Source: Erwinia persicina
GTDB lineage: Bacteria; Pseudomonadota; Gammaproteobacteria; Enterobacterales; Enterobacteriaceae
Assembly: GCF_014838825.1 (NCBI RefSeq)
Contig: NZ_JACYMO010000001.1
Coordinates: 248,001-312,000 of the forward strand
Direction: 5' to 3'
Length of the DNA: 64,000 nucleotides
The notes beneath the pieces were generated by a model. That model was given only the letters and a program-made list of their open reading frames with translations. It made no database searches and was not told the DNA's origin. Position numbers and translations under genes: made by a program. Of this stretch, positions 1 through 8,936 are shown piece by piece; the stretch's first letter is position 1, and every line of letters begins with the position of its first letter.

Positions 1-1
1 G

Positions 2-199
2 ATCACCGCCGCCCGCGCCGAGCAGGATCATGACAAGCGCGTCGTGATGTATCGCGAAGCGCAGCAGATCATGCATGACCAGGCCCCGGCGGTGATGATT
101 GCTCACTCGACCATTTTCGAACCGGTGCGTAAAGAGGTAACCGGCTACGAAGTGGATCCGTTTGGCAAACACATCTTCTATCAGGTGGAGATGAAATAA
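2..199 (+). CDS. Dipeptide-type ABC substrate-binding protein, C-terminal fragment (DppA-like)
   Basis: The window opens inside this gene; only the last 65 codons are present, ending in TAA. The tail contains HDQAPAVMIAHSTIFEPV and a VTGYEVDPFGKH stretch, which closely match the C terminus of E. coli DppA, the periplasmic dipeptide-binding protein of the SBP_bac_5 family. By family it would deliver dipeptides, and in E. coli also haem, to a DppBCDF transporter; that transporter is not in the window. A strong hairpin terminator follows directly, so this is the end of its transcript. Assignment to the dipeptide/oligopeptide family is secure; the exact substrate is not. Confidence 0.85.
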   Translation: MTAARAEQDHDKRVVMYREAQQIMHDQAPAVMIAHSTIFEPVRKEVTGYEVDPFGKHIFYQVEMK

Positions 200-204
200 A
201 AAAC

Positions 205-236
205 CGGGTTGCCCCCGTCGGGGGCGACCTTTTTCC
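205..236 (+). terminator. Intrinsic terminator after DppA-like gene
   Basis: GCCCCCG and CGGGGGC form a 7-bp GC stem (211-225) around a single T, and CCTTTTT follows. It sits 12 bases after the DppA-like stop codon and would also separate it from the converging LysR gene. Confidence 0.8.
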
Positions 237-254
237 CGCCCGCCGCGTGCCCTG

Positions 255-1178
255 TCAAAATGCGAAGATCGCCCTGATGCTGTCATCCTTTTGCTTTAAT
301 TCCTGCCGGACAAACTCCAGAAAAAGCGACAGCGCCGGGCCCTGCTTGCGGCCAATAGCGGTCTGTACCTGTAACGAGCGCTGACTGAGCTGGTCGGCAC
401 CCACTGACTTCAGTACCAGCCCATGCTCCACCGCCTGGTACATCACCGTAAACTGGCTGCAAATGGTGATCGCCTCCGGGGTCTGCAGCAGGAAGGTATA
501 CAGCGTGCTGAAGTTATTGCAGGTCAGCGCCGGTTCAACAAAGGTGCCGGTCATGCGGCAGGAGAGGTCGAACAGCTGCCGTACCGTGGTCCCGGCATCC
601 GGCAGCGCCAGCGGATAAGCGTTCAGGTCACTGAGCTGCACCTGCTGCTCTGCCAGCGGATGATCCTGCCGCATCACCAGCAGTACCGGTGCGGGCCAGG
701 CGGCGACCACTTCCACTCCGCGCTCCGGGTACAGGCTGAACTGAAAGGCCACGTCGCACTCCCCCCGGCGCATGATCTCTGCCACCTCCAGCGCGCTGCC
801 CACCGTCAGATGAAAGCTGACGCCCGGGTGCAGCAGACGAAACTGTGTGAACAGCACCGGCAACAGGCTGAACGCCATGCCGTCGGTACAGGCGACGCGC
901 AGGGCGGTGCGCCTGATGGCCTTCAGTCCTTTGATCTCCGCAATCGCATGTTCCATATCCATCATGCTTTTACGCACGTGGTTTTCGAAAATCTGCCCGG
1001 CATCATTCAGCACCATCCCGCGCGCGTGCCGCTCAAACAGCGGTGCGCCGACCCGCGCTTCCAGCCGCTGGATCTGCCGGCTGATGGCGGAGACTGCCAC
1101 AAACAGCTGCTGGCTGGCGGCACTGAGCGAGCCGCTGTTGGCGACGGCAAGGAAATAGCGGATCTCACTGCTGTGCAT
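255..1178 (-). CDS. LysR-family transcriptional regulator
   Basis: A 307-residue LysR-type regulator. The N-terminal winged HTH (about residues 3-60, with SGSLSAASQQLFVAVSAISR as the recognition region) is followed by a periplasmic-binding-like effector domain (about 90-295). The start at 1178 is chosen because AGGAGG lies 8 bases upstream; an in-frame start 31 codons earlier would add a tail with no LysR homology. It is divergent from the M20 peptidase/MFS pair with about 160 bases between them, the usual arrangement for a LysR protein controlling its neighbour. The inducer is not identifiable. Family assignment is certain; the target genes are inferred from position. Confidence 0.92.
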   Translation of the reverse strand: MHSSEIRYFLAVANSGSLSAASQQLFVAVSAISRQIQRLEARVGAPLFERHARGMVLNDAGQIFENHVRKSMMDMEHAIAEIKGLKAIRRTALRVACTDGMAFSLLPVLFTQFRLLHPGVSFHLTVGSALEVAEIMRRGECDVAFQFSLYPERGVEVVAAWPAPVLLVMRQDHPLAEQQVQLSDLNAYPLALPDAGTTVRQLFDLSCRMTGTFVEPALTCNNFSTLYTFLLQTPEAITICSQFTVMYQAVEHGLVLKSVGADQLSQRSLQVQTAIGRKQGPALSLFLEFVRQELKQKDDSIRAIFAF

Positions 1179-1339
1179 CGGTCTGCCTCCTGGGGGTGCA
1201 TGTTCACTTATCGTGCAGCGGAGCGTTGCTTTTACGGCAAAGCCAGTTTGATTATTTGATAATTGTGGCAAGGCAGGATTCTAGCTTAAAACGGAGTGGC
1301 AAAGACAAAAAACACACATCATAAAAATGGACAGACACA

Positions 1340-2764
1340 ATGACAGGTGAACAGGCGGTAGCGCAGGCCACGGCGTACTTTGACAGTGGCGAATTCAAAC
1401 GGGTGCTGGCACGCCGGGTGGCGATACGCAGTGAGAGCCAGCGGGAAGATCGTGACGAGGTGATCCAGGCCTACCTGGAGGAGGAGATGGTACCGGCGAT
1501 GCAGGCGCTGGGGTTTACCACCGAACAGATTGAGAATGTCCAGGCCCCGCGCCGTCCGTTTCTGCTGGCCACCCGTATTGAAGACCCCGCGCTGCCGACG
1601 GTGCTGTGTTACGGCCACGGCGACGTGGTGTTTGGCGACGATGAAAACTGGCGCAGCGGTCTGACCCCGTGGGCACTGGTGGAGGAGGGCGACCGCTGGT
1701 ACGCCCGGGGCAGCGCGGACAACAAAGGCCAGCATTCGGTCAATATCGCTGCGCTGGAGCAGGTGGTGGCCGCACGCGGCGGACGTCTGGGCTTTAACTG
1801 CAAGTTCCTGTTTGAAATGGGCGAAGAGATCAGCTCGCCCGGCCTGGCGGAACTGTGTAAGCACCACGGCGAGCGGTTAAAGGCCGATATCTTTATTGCC
1901 TCTGACGGCCCCCGCCTCAACGCGGTGCGCCCGACGCTGTTCCTCGGCTCACGCGGGGCGGTCAACTTCCGCCTCAGCATCCACGCCCGCGACCGGGATT
2001 ATCACTCCGGCAACTGGGGGGGACTGCTGACCAACCCCGGTACTCAGCTGGCGAATGCGCTGGCCTGCCTGGTCAGCCAGCAGGGGCAGTTGCAGGTGGA
2101 CGCGCTGAAGCCGCCTGCCATCAGTGCGGCAGTGAAATCCATCCTGAGCGATATCGAAGTGGGTGATGAAAATGGCCCGCAGATTGATCCTGACTGGGGC
2201 GAAGCAGGGCTGACGCCGACCGAGCGCCTTTACGGCTGGAACACGCTGGAGGTGCTCTCCATGCTGACCGGCAATCCAGCCCGACCGATGAACGCCATTC
2301 CCGGCAGTGCCACGGCGGTATGCCAGCTGCGGTTTGTGGTGGGGACCGACTGGGAAAATATTGCCACGCACCTGCGTGAACACCTCGATGCTCACGGTTT
2401 CCCGCAGGTATCCGTTGAGGTGCTGCGCGGCTCACCGGCCACGCGGCTGGACCCGCGCGATCCGCTGGTTGACTGGGCGCTGGCGGTCATCGCCAAAACC
2501 AGCGGGAAAAAACCGGCGCTGCTGCCTAACCTGGGTGGCTCGCTGCCGAATGATGTTTTTGCCCACACCCTGGGCCTGCCAACGCTGTGGATCCCGCACT
2601 CCTATCCGGCCTGCGGGCAGCACGCGGTTGACGAACATATGCTCAAGTCCATCGCCCGGGAAGGATTACAGATCATGACCCGCCTGTTCTGGGATTTAGG
2701 CGAGCAGGGCACTGCGCTGCTGGCCCGTCATCGTGCGCACCGCGCACAGGGGGAAGGCCAGTGA
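1340..2764 (+). CDS. M20-family metallopeptidase (dipeptidase/deacylase type)
   Basis: A 474-residue zinc hydrolase of the M20 family (CPG2/DapE/carnosinase relatives). Visible metal-site motifs are YGHGD (H93, catalytic D95), RGSADNKGQ (metal-bridging D127), GEE (E162 general base, E163), a SDGP segment (D189) and a C-terminal GQHAVDEH histidine motif. A dimerisation (lid) insert lies between about 210 and 340. There is no signal peptide, so it acts in the cytoplasm. It overlaps the following MFS gene by GTGA, implying translational coupling: the carrier probably imports the peptide or N-acylated amino acid that this enzyme cleaves. The substrate cannot be read from the sequence. Confidence 0.9.
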   Translation: MTGEQAVAQATAYFDSGEFKRVLARRVAIRSESQREDRDEVIQAYLEEEMVPAMQALGFTTEQIENVQAPRRPFLLATRIEDPALPTVLCYGHGDVVFGDDENWRSGLTPWALVEEGDRWYARGSADNKGQHSVNIAALEQVVAARGGRLGFNCKFLFEMGEEISSPGLAELCKHHGERLKADIFIASDGPRLNAVRPTLFLGSRGAVNFRLSIHARDRDYHSGNWGGLLTNPGTQLANALACLVSQQGQLQVDALKPPAISAAVKSILSDIEVGDENGPQIDPDWGEAGLTPTERLYGWNTLEVLSMLTGNPARPMNAIPGSATAVCQLRFVVGTDWENIATHLREHLDAHGFPQVSVEVLRGSPATRLDPRDPLVDWALAVIAKTSGKKPALLPNLGGSLPNDVFAHTLGLPTLWIPHSYPACGQHAVDEHMLKSIAREGLQIMTRLFWDLGEQGTALLARHRAHRAQGEGQ

Positions 2765-4032
2765 GCCCGATCGTACAGTCCCCGCAGGCGGTGACCCCGA
2801 ACCTGTATAAAACGCTGTTTGCCACCTGCATCGGTAACGCGCTGGAGTGGTTTGATATTGCCGTGTACGGCTTCTTCGCCAGCTATATCGCCCATGCGTT
2901 TTTCCCAACGCAGGACCCGTCGGTGTCGCTGCTGCTGACCTTCGGCAGTTTTGGTGTCTCCTTCCTGATCCGTCCGCTGGGTGCCGTGGTGCTCGGAGCC
3001 TATGCGGACCGGGTGGGGCGCAAAAAAGCGCTGCTGATGTCGATCACCCTGATGATGCTGGGTGGACTGATGATTACCGTGATGCCGTCCTACGCCAGCA
3101 TCGGCCTGCTGGCACCGGTATTAATCCTGCTGGCACGCCTGATCCAGGGGTTCTCAGCCGGGGGAGAGTTCGGCAGCTCGACGGCCTTCCTGGTGGAACA
3201 TTTTCCGCAGCGCCGGGCATTTATCGCCAGCTGGCAGTTTGCTACCCAGGGGGCCAGCACGCTGATGGCCTCGGCGTTTGGCCTCGGCCTGACCGCGTGG
3301 CTGACGGAAGCGCAGATCCAGGACTGGGGATGGCGCATTCCCTTTGCCTTTGGCCTGCTGATTGGCCCGGTTGGCTTATATATTCGCCGCCATGTCCATG
3401 AGCCTGCCAGCTTCGTCGCCCAGCCGAAATCCCACGCGCCGCTGAAGGATTTGATGGGTCGGCAGAAAACGCTGCTGCTGCTGGCGATGGGGTTGATGGT
3501 GATCTCGACGGGCGTGAACTACATGCTGAACTATGTGCCCACCTATGCGACGAAAACCCTGCATCTCCCGGGTTCAGCCGCCTTTACCGCGACGCTGGTG
3601 GCCGGGATCATTTTGACGGTGGTCACGCCGCTGATGGGGCTGTGGGCGGAAAAAGTGGGGCGTGTGCCGCTGATGTGGGGATCGCTGATCCTGCTGGCGC
3701 TGACCATCTATCCGGCCTTCAGAATGGTGGTCAATAACACCACGCCGACCACGCTAATCCTGCTGGTGGGCTGGATGGCACTGTTGAAGTCGGTGTATTT
3801 TTCCACCGTGCCATCGATGATGGCCGATCTGTTCCCGATGAGCACGCGGGCCAGTGGCATGGCGATCAGCTATAACGTGGCGGTGACGATTTTTGGCGGT
3901 TTCGCTCCGCTGATCTGTACGCTGCTGATCAGCATGACCGGTTCCAGCCTGGCCCCCAGCTACTATCTGATGCTGCTGGCGGTGTTCAGTGCGGTGGCGT
4001 TGTTTAACAGTCAGCGACGGGTAGGGCGATAA
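2761..4032 (+). CDS. MFS transporter, metabolite:H+ symporter (MHS) family
   Basis: A 423-residue, twelve-helix inner-membrane carrier. GNALEWFDIAVYGFFASYIA near the N terminus and RPLGAVVLGAYADRVGRKKA (71-90) are hallmarks of the MHS branch (ProP, KgtP, citrate and shikimate carriers), as is LARLIQGFSAGGEFG. It starts with GTG at 2761, overlapping the upstream peptidase stop by four bases, so the two are translated together. By context it likely takes up the substrate of the M20 enzyme by proton symport. A strong terminator follows. The family is certain; the cargo is inferred only from the neighbour. Confidence 0.9.
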   Translation: MSPIVQSPQAVTPNLYKTLFATCIGNALEWFDIAVYGFFASYIAHAFFPTQDPSVSLLLTFGSFGVSFLIRPLGAVVLGAYADRVGRKKALLMSITLMMLGGLMITVMPSYASIGLLAPVLILLARLIQGFSAGGEFGSSTAFLVEHFPQRRAFIASWQFATQGASTLMASAFGLGLTAWLTEAQIQDWGWRIPFAFGLLIGPVGLYIRRHVHEPASFVAQPKSHAPLKDLMGRQKTLLLLAMGLMVISTGVNYMLNYVPTYATKTLHLPGSAAFTATLVAGIILTVVTPLMGLWAEKVGRVPLMWGSLILLALTIYPAFRMVVNNTTPTTLILLVGWMALLKSVYFSTVPSMMADLFPMSTRASGMAISYNVAVTIFGGFAPLICTLLISMTGSSLAPSYYLMLLAVFSAVALFNSQRRVGR

Positions 4033-4034
4033 GC

Positions 4035-4070
4035 AACCCCTGTGGCCGGATTATCCGGCCACAGGGGTTT
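4035..4070. terminator. Bidirectional intrinsic terminator
   Basis: A perfect 16-bp stem, AACCCCTGTGGCCGGA (4035-4050) with its complement at 4054-4069, and a TTA loop. TTT follows on the right and TT on the other strand. It lies between the converging MFS and acyltransferase genes and can serve both. Confidence 0.8.
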
Positions 4071-4075
4071 CCGTG

Positions 4076-5116
4076 CTAGCTGGCCTTAAAGCGCAAGGCC
4101 AGGGTGGCGCGTTTTTCAATCAGCCAGTAAATCAGATAGCCGACCACCGCCGACGCTGCCGTTAACACCAGCATCGCCAGATACTGCGTGGCGGTACTGG
4201 CCGAAGGCAGCAGGACGTGCAACACTTTCTCCAGCGCCCCCATAAACAGGCGGTGGCAGAGATAGATGGAATACGATGCCAGGCCAATGCCGGTCATCAG
4301 CCGCGTCAGGCTTGTCTGTCGCTGTGAGGCAAACTCCAGGCCGGTCAGCATAAAGAAAGCGAGCGTCAGAACCAGTAACTGCAGGAAGCCCTGTAACCAC
4401 AGCGTGGAAACCGCCAGCAGCGCGACAATCAGCGTCAGCGACAGGGCGCTGTGGGCATAGCGCTGACGCAGACGTTTTTGCAGCATAAAGCAGACAATGC
4501 CGCTGAGGAAGTAGAGCATGATATTGTCGGTATAAAACTGGAAATAAGGCTGTTGCGAATGACCGGATGCGCCCAGCGCTATTAAGACGAAAATAGTGAG
4601 GAAAATAAAGGTCATCCCACTGCGGCGGCGGAACATCATGCCAATAGCAAAGATCAGGTAGAACAGCATTTCATAACACAATGTCCAGCCTACGGATAAT
4701 ACCGGGGTCAGCGTGCCCAGCTCCTTTATATATACTGACGGTATAAATAACAGCGACAGAATATCATCCAGCGGGGTTAATACCGTTGCCGGAAACCAAC
4801 CCGGATTAACGACCCAGGCCATAATAGTGGCCAGCGTAAATAAGTAATACATCGGTAAGATCCGTACCAGCCGTTTTTTGACAAACAGCCCCATCTTACC
4901 CTGGCCGAAGTCCTCCCAGTGTACGCAGGCCATCAGGTAGCCACTGATCATAAAGAACAGATAGACGCCCAGTTTTCCAATAGCCCCCCCATAGCCAAAT
5001 AAGCCGGAAAAAAAGCCCGGACTTAATTTTCCTGCAAAACTTTCCGCATGACAGACGACAACCAGCATACAGGCAACTGCCCGCAGATAGGTAATCGACA
5101 GGATAGAGTTTTTCAC
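4076..5116 (-). CDS. Acyltransferase 3 family membrane protein (OafA/ExoZ-like)
   Basis: A 346-residue integral membrane acyltransferase with about ten predicted helices. The N-terminal SITYLRAVACMLVVVCHAES stretch carries the conserved Arg-Ala...His of family 3 acyltransferases, and the FFMISGYLMA motif follows in the next helix. Such proteins O-acetylate or O-acylate polysaccharides, LPS or exopolysaccharide at the inner membrane. The start is GTG at 5116, with GGAGG seven bases upstream; a longer ATG reading exists but lacks a ribosome-binding site and adds a non-homologous hydrophobic stretch. It is a lone gene with no glycosyltransferase nearby, so its acceptor is unknown. Confidence 0.85.
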   Translation of the reverse strand: MKNSILSITYLRAVACMLVVVCHAESFAGKLSPGFFSGLFGYGGAIGKLGVYLFFMISGYLMACVHWEDFGQGKMGLFVKKRLVRILPMYYLFTLATIMAWVVNPGWFPATVLTPLDDILSLLFIPSVYIKELGTLTPVLSVGWTLCYEMLFYLIFAIGMMFRRRSGMTFIFLTIFVLIALGASGHSQQPYFQFYTDNIMLYFLSGIVCFMLQKRLRQRYAHSALSLTLIVALLAVSTLWLQGFLQLLVLTLAFFMLTGLEFASQRQTSLTRLMTGIGLASYSIYLCHRLFMGALEKVLHVLLPSASTATQYLAMLVLTAASAVVGYLIYWLIEKRATLALRFKAS

Positions 5117-5573
5117 CGCCAACCTCCGTGGATTTTTATGTGTCCAGGAATCAATTAATAGCAAGGATGTAAAATTAAAATAGCCAGAATAAAATAAAAG
5201 CAAAGAGAGGCCGTTCACAGCCAATTTATAAGTCTGCTATAGGGAAAGATCCCATGGTGTTTTAATGCGCGAACATATCACGGTGCAAGACTGCCCGGGA
5301 TGTAACGACGAATAAACTTTACTCCAGCGTAAAGGTAATTCCAAATGTAAACAGAGGCGCGACAGTTATTTAGGAATTAACCGCTGTGTTATGGATAATC
5401 GTGTTCTCTTCCTGCTGCGGATTCATCAGTTTATTTGATGTTAAGAGTGATCCCGCCTTTACGTTATCTTTCTGATTTTTAACAACTCGCTGCGGTTGGA
5501 TGGCCCTGTTCCCGCCAGGCACACGCAGAAGTGGTCATTTTGTCTCAGCAGATCAGCCTAAAATGCTCCCCGG
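5117..5573. other. 457-base non-coding stretch between acyltransferase and sigma-54 regulator
   Basis: More AT-rich than its surroundings. It must hold the acyltransferase promoter and the 3' end of the regulator transcript, both on the minus strand. The only clear structure is an inverted repeat CTTTAC-N6-GTAAAG at 5317-5334. No convincing -35/-10 pair or poly-U terminator was found. Confidence 0.5.
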
Positions 5574-7475
5574 TTATGTCACGCCGGGTTCATGCCAGAC
5601 GGCCTCCCTGACGTTGATGGCTCTGGGCAGCAAGCCCAGCGCGAAGAAACGGTCAGCAATGGTCTGCTGGGCGCGGATCACGGTCAGATCCATGCGCCGG
5701 GTCTGATGACTGCGGCGGAGAAGCGCATGTGAGAGCGCCTGCGGCGACAGCCCCAGTTCGGCAGCCAGCAGCGCGGCGGCTTCCGCGCGGTTTGCATCAA
5801 TATAATTTCCGGTATCGGCCAGTGCGGCCAGTAGGGGATGCAGCAGATCGGCAGAGTTAGCGGCAAAGTCGCGGTGCGCGAGATAAAACTGATTGTTACT
5901 GACCCGTCCCCGGCCGTCAGCAATGACCCGCAGCTGACCATCCTGCTCGGCATCGCTGAGCAGCGGATCCCACATCATCCAGGCATCGACCGCATGGTAA
6001 TCGCTGGGCGTCAGGGGATATTTGGGCGGAGCATACAGCACACGCACGTCATTCAGCGTCATCCCGGCCTCGTCCAGCATCTGCACCAGCAGATAGTGGA
6101 CGTTTGATCCTTTGTTTACAGCGATACGCTTTCCGCGTAAGTCAGCCAGCGTCTGTACCGGGCTGTCCTGCGCCACCAGCAGGGCTACGCTCTGCGGGGC
6201 AGCAGGCTCCCAGGCCACATACCGCAGCGCACTGTTGCCCGCCTGGGCGAATACCGGCGGCACTTCGCCGGTCGTACCGAAGTCGATTTCACCATTATCC
6301 AGCGCATGGAGCAGCTGCGGCCCGGCCGGAAACTCACTCCACAGTACGCTGACGCCGCGATGGGCGAAGAGGGTTTCAAGGCTCTGCCGCGCTTTCAGAA
6401 CGCCCAGGTTGCCAAACTTCTGGTAGCCGATGCGCAGTTCACGATCCTGCACGGCATCGCGGGTGGGTTCGCGCCGCCCCGGTGTGGCCAGGCTGCGCCG
6501 GGCTTTGATCAGCCCCAGATGGCCAAGATGCGTGCGCAGTGTGTTCCTGCTGATCCCCAGCAGGGCCGCCGTCTGCAGCTGATTATCACCGCACAGCGCG
6601 AAGGCGTTACGCACCAGCGCGTCGACCATCCGTTGATACAACGGCCCCTCGTCGCTCTGCAACTGCTGCAGGATAAACGTATCCAGCGCCCGCTCTCCCG
6701 CAGGCTGCCGTTCAGCAATAGCGGGGTTGAGCCTGAGCTGATGCGGCGAGATCAGCGACTCCCTGCTCAGCAGGACGGCATTATGCAGCGTGTTTTCCAG
6801 CTCGCGGATGTTGCCCGGCCAGGCATACTCCATCAGCGTGGCAAGGCTTTCTTCACTGAGCCGCAGCTGCGGCCGGCCCAGGCGGCGGGCATAGAGCGTC
6901 AGGAAGTGGTCAGCCAGCACGGGAATGTCTTCACGCCGCTGGCGCAGCGGCGGCAGGGTGACGGCGGCCACGTTAAGGCGGTAGAAGAGATCTTCGCGAA
7001 AGCGCCGTTCATGGATCGCATGGGCCAGGTCAACGTGCGTGGCGGCAATGACCCGTACATTGACCTTCACCGGGCGGCGGGAACCCACGCGGGTGACTTC
7101 ACGTTCCTGTAAGACGCGCAGCAGCTTTACCTGTAACGGCAGACTGAGCTCGCCGATCTCATCAAGCAGCAGGGTGCCGCCTTCTGCGGCCTCAAACCAG
7201 CCCTGATGGCGCTCGGCCGCGCCGGTAAATGCCCCTTTTTCATGTCCGAACAGTTCCGACTCCGCCAGGCTTTCGGTCAGCGCGCCGCAGTTGACGGCAA
7301 CGAACGGCTGCCCGCGACGCAGGCTGTGGTGATGCAGATAACGGGCGACAACTTCCTTACCCGTGCCGGTTTCACCGACGATCAGCACGGTGGCATCGGT
7401 CGGTGCCAGCCGATCCAGTACGCTCTGAAAAGCCAGAGAAGCCGGGTCAATCAGTAACGGGCCGGGATGCGCCAT
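5574..7475 (-). CDS. Sigma-54 activator with C-terminal SsuA-like sulfonate-binding domain
   Basis: A 633-residue enhancer-binding protein with unusual order: AAA+ sigma-54-activation domain (about 1-240), Fis-type HTH (about 295-320), then a substrate-binding domain (about 345-630). Walker A GETGTGK (34-40), the sigma-54 contact loop GAFTGA (81-86) and Walker [11 protein letters not shown] (101-110) are intact. The C-terminal part follows E. coli SsuA closely ([40 protein letters not shown]) but has no signal peptide, so it is cytoplasmic and presumably senses an aliphatic sulfonate. There is no N-terminal receiver, GAF or PAS domain. The start at 7475 follows GGAAGG. It is divergent from the ssuD-sfnG operon, whose -24/-12 promoter it should activate. 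Domain calls are firm; the ligand is inference. Confidence 0.93.
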   Translation of the reverse strand: MAHPGPLLIDPASLAFQSVLDRLAPTDATVLIVGETGTGKEVVARYLHHHSLRRGQPFVAVNCGALTESLAESELFGHEKGAFTGAAERHQGWFEAAEGGTLLLDEIGELSLPLQVKLLRVLQEREVTRVGSRRPVKVNVRVIAATHVDLAHAIHERRFREDLFYRLNVAAVTLPPLRQRREDIPVLADHFLTLYARRLGRPQLRLSEESLATLMEYAWPGNIRELENTLHNAVLLSRESLISPHQLRLNPAIAERQPAGERALDTFILQQLQSDEGPLYQRMVDALVRNAFALCGDNQLQTAALLGISRNTLRTHLGHLGLIKARRSLATPGRREPTRDAVQDRELRIGYQKFGNLGVLKARQSLETLFAHRGVSVLWSEFPAGPQLLHALDNGEIDFGTTGEVPPVFAQAGNSALRYVAWEPAAPQSVALLVAQDSPVQTLADLRGKRIAVNKGSNVHYLLVQMLDEAGMTLNDVRVLYAPPKYPLTPSDYHAVDAWMMWDPLLSDAEQDGQLRVIADGRGRVSNNQFYLAHRDFAANSADLLHPLLAALADTGNYIDANRAEAAALLAAELGLSPQALSHALLRRSHQTRRMDLTVIRAQQTIADRFFALGLLPRAINVREAVWHEPGVT

Positions 7476-7558
7476 GATGTCCTTCCTGCACGGAGTATAA
7501 GGGACGAAAAGCGTATCCTGGCAACGCACCCGTGGCGAGGGGGTGAACGCCCTGTTTG

Positions 7559-7632
7559 CTGCAAATCCAACAGTATCCGATCAGTACCTGCTGCTTATGC
7601 AACAGCGACGGTCGGCGGGGAGTAAATGCAAC
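7559..7632. promoter_or_regulatory. Candidate upstream activator half-sites
   Basis: Three similar elements precede the sigma-54 promoter: CTGCAAA at 7559-7565, and ATGCAAC at 7597-7603 and 7626-7632. The last two are identical and 29 bases apart. They lie about 60-135 bases upstream of the predicted start site, where an enhancer-binding protein would sit. This is a pattern only; no binding motif is known for this regulator. Confidence 0.3.
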
Positions 7633-7667
7633 TTATTGATTTGTAGTGATTTTAATCAGAAAAATGG

Positions 7668-7684
7668 TTGGCACGCTTCCTGCT
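7668..7684 (+). promoter_or_regulatory. Sigma-54 (-24/-12) promoter of the organosulfur operon
   Basis: TTGGCACGCTTCCTGCT matches the consensus TTGGCACG-N4-TTGCW, with one deviation in the first T of the -12 element. The GG (7670-7671) and GC (7682-7683) doublets have the obligatory spacing. Transcription would start near 7695, about 59 bases before the ssuD-like start codon. A sigma-54 activator is encoded divergently beside it, which strongly supports function. Confidence 0.85.
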
Positions 7685-7753
7685 AATGTCTTTATAACCA
7701 AAGCGAAATTTTCTAACGACTAAATTCAGATATAGTTATATAGGAAGCGGATA

Positions 7754-8926
7754 ATGAGCGAGTCAGCACAGGACAATATCAACGTATTCTGGTTTCTTCC
7801 GACCCACGGGGACGGACGCTATCTCGGCACCACTGAAGGCGGTCGCCCGGTCGATCTGCCCTATCTGCAGCAGGTGGCGCTGGCCGCCGACAACCTCGGC
7901 TATTACGGCGTGCTGATCCCCACCGGTAAAAGCTGTGAAGATGCCTGGCTGGTCGCCGCCGCGCTGGCACCGATCACCAAACGGCTGCGCTATCTGGTTG
8001 CCGTTCGTCCTGGCCTGCAGCCGCCCAGCCTGGCCGCCCGCATGGCTGCCACTCTCGATCGCCTTTCCGAAGGGCGGCTGCTGATCAACGTGGTGACAGG
8101 GGGGGACCCGGTGGAAAATAAAGGGGATGGCATTTTCCTCAGTCATGCCGATCGCTATCAGGTAACCCGGGAGTTTCTGGAGGTCTATACCCGGCTGCTG
8201 AAAGGGGAAAAAGTCGACTTCCACGGTGAGTATATCCGCGTCGAGGGGGCCGAGATCCTCTTCCCTCCGGTGCAGCCAGACGGGCCGCCGCTCTATTTTG
8301 GCGGTTCATCCGATGAGGCCATCGATGTGGCAGCAGATCAGATTGATACCTACCTCACCTGGGGGGAGCCGGTGGAACAGGTAGCGGAAAAACTGGCGGT
8401 GGTGCGCCAGCGTGCCGAACAACGCGGCCGTCAGCTCAGTTACGGCATCCGGCTGCATGTGATCGTGCGCGAAACAGAAGAGGAGGCGTGGGCGGCGGCC
8501 GACCGTCTGATTGCCCACCTCGATGAGGAGACGATTGCGGCGGCACAGACCATTTTTGCCCGTATGGACTCAACCGGGCAGGCGCGAATGAGCGCGCTGC
8601 ACAGCGGTTCCCGCGACAGTCTGCGCATTGGGCCCAACCTGTGGGCCGGGGTAGGCCTGGTGCGTGGCGGAGCCGGTACGGCGCTGGTGGGCAGCCCGCA
8701 GCAGGTCGCGGACCGCATCCGTGAATACCAGGCGCTGGGGATTGATAACTTTATTTTGTCGGGTTATCCGCATCTGGAAGAGGCCCACCGCTTTGCCGAG
8801 CTGGTGATGCCGCTGCTGCCGCTGGCGTCGAACCGCGACCCACGTCAGCGCACGATCAATACCGGGCCGTTTGGTGAAACCATCGGCGGCGATCGCCGTC
8901 CGGTTAACCCTGCAAGTAGCCGCTGA
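7754..8926 (+). CDS. ssuD: FMNH2-dependent alkanesulfonate monooxygenase, SsuD-like
   Basis: A 390-residue luciferase-like (LLM) flavin monooxygenase. It tracks E. coli SsuD over nearly its whole length: [14 protein letters not shown] at 11-24, [39 protein letters not shown] and [19 protein letters not shown]. The family cleaves the C-S bond of alkanesulfonates with FMNH2 and O2, releasing sulfite and an aldehyde. It could equally be tuned to methanesulfonate (MsuD role), which the adjacent SfnG would produce. GGAAG precedes the ATG. It is first in the sigma-54-driven operon. The FMN reductase partner (SsuE/MsuE) is not in the window, so FMNH2 must come from elsewhere. Confidence 0.9.
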   Translation: MSESAQDNINVFWFLPTHGDGRYLGTTEGGRPVDLPYLQQVALAADNLGYYGVLIPTGKSCEDAWLVAAALAPITKRLRYLVAVRPGLQPPSLAARMAATLDRLSEGRLLINVVTGGDPVENKGDGIFLSHADRYQVTREFLEVYTRLLKGEKVDFHGEYIRVEGAEILFPPVQPDGPPLYFGGSSDEAIDVAADQIDTYLTWGEPVEQVAEKLAVVRQRAEQRGRQLSYGIRLHVIVRETEEEAWAAADRLIAHLDEETIAAAQTIFARMDSTGQARMSALHSGSRDSLRIGPNLWAGVGLVRGGAGTALVGSPQQVADRIREYQALGIDNFILSGYPHLEEAHRFAELVMPLLPLASNRDPRQRTINTGPFGETIGGDRRPVNPASSR

Positions 8927-8936
8927 GGAAGAGACG

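Noticed and set aside
423-1259. Long open frame on the plus strand opposite the LysR gene
   Set aside because: Glutamine/histidine/arginine-rich composition and exact overlap with a clear LysR gene mark it as an antisense shadow; the same applies to many other long frames in this GC-rich window.
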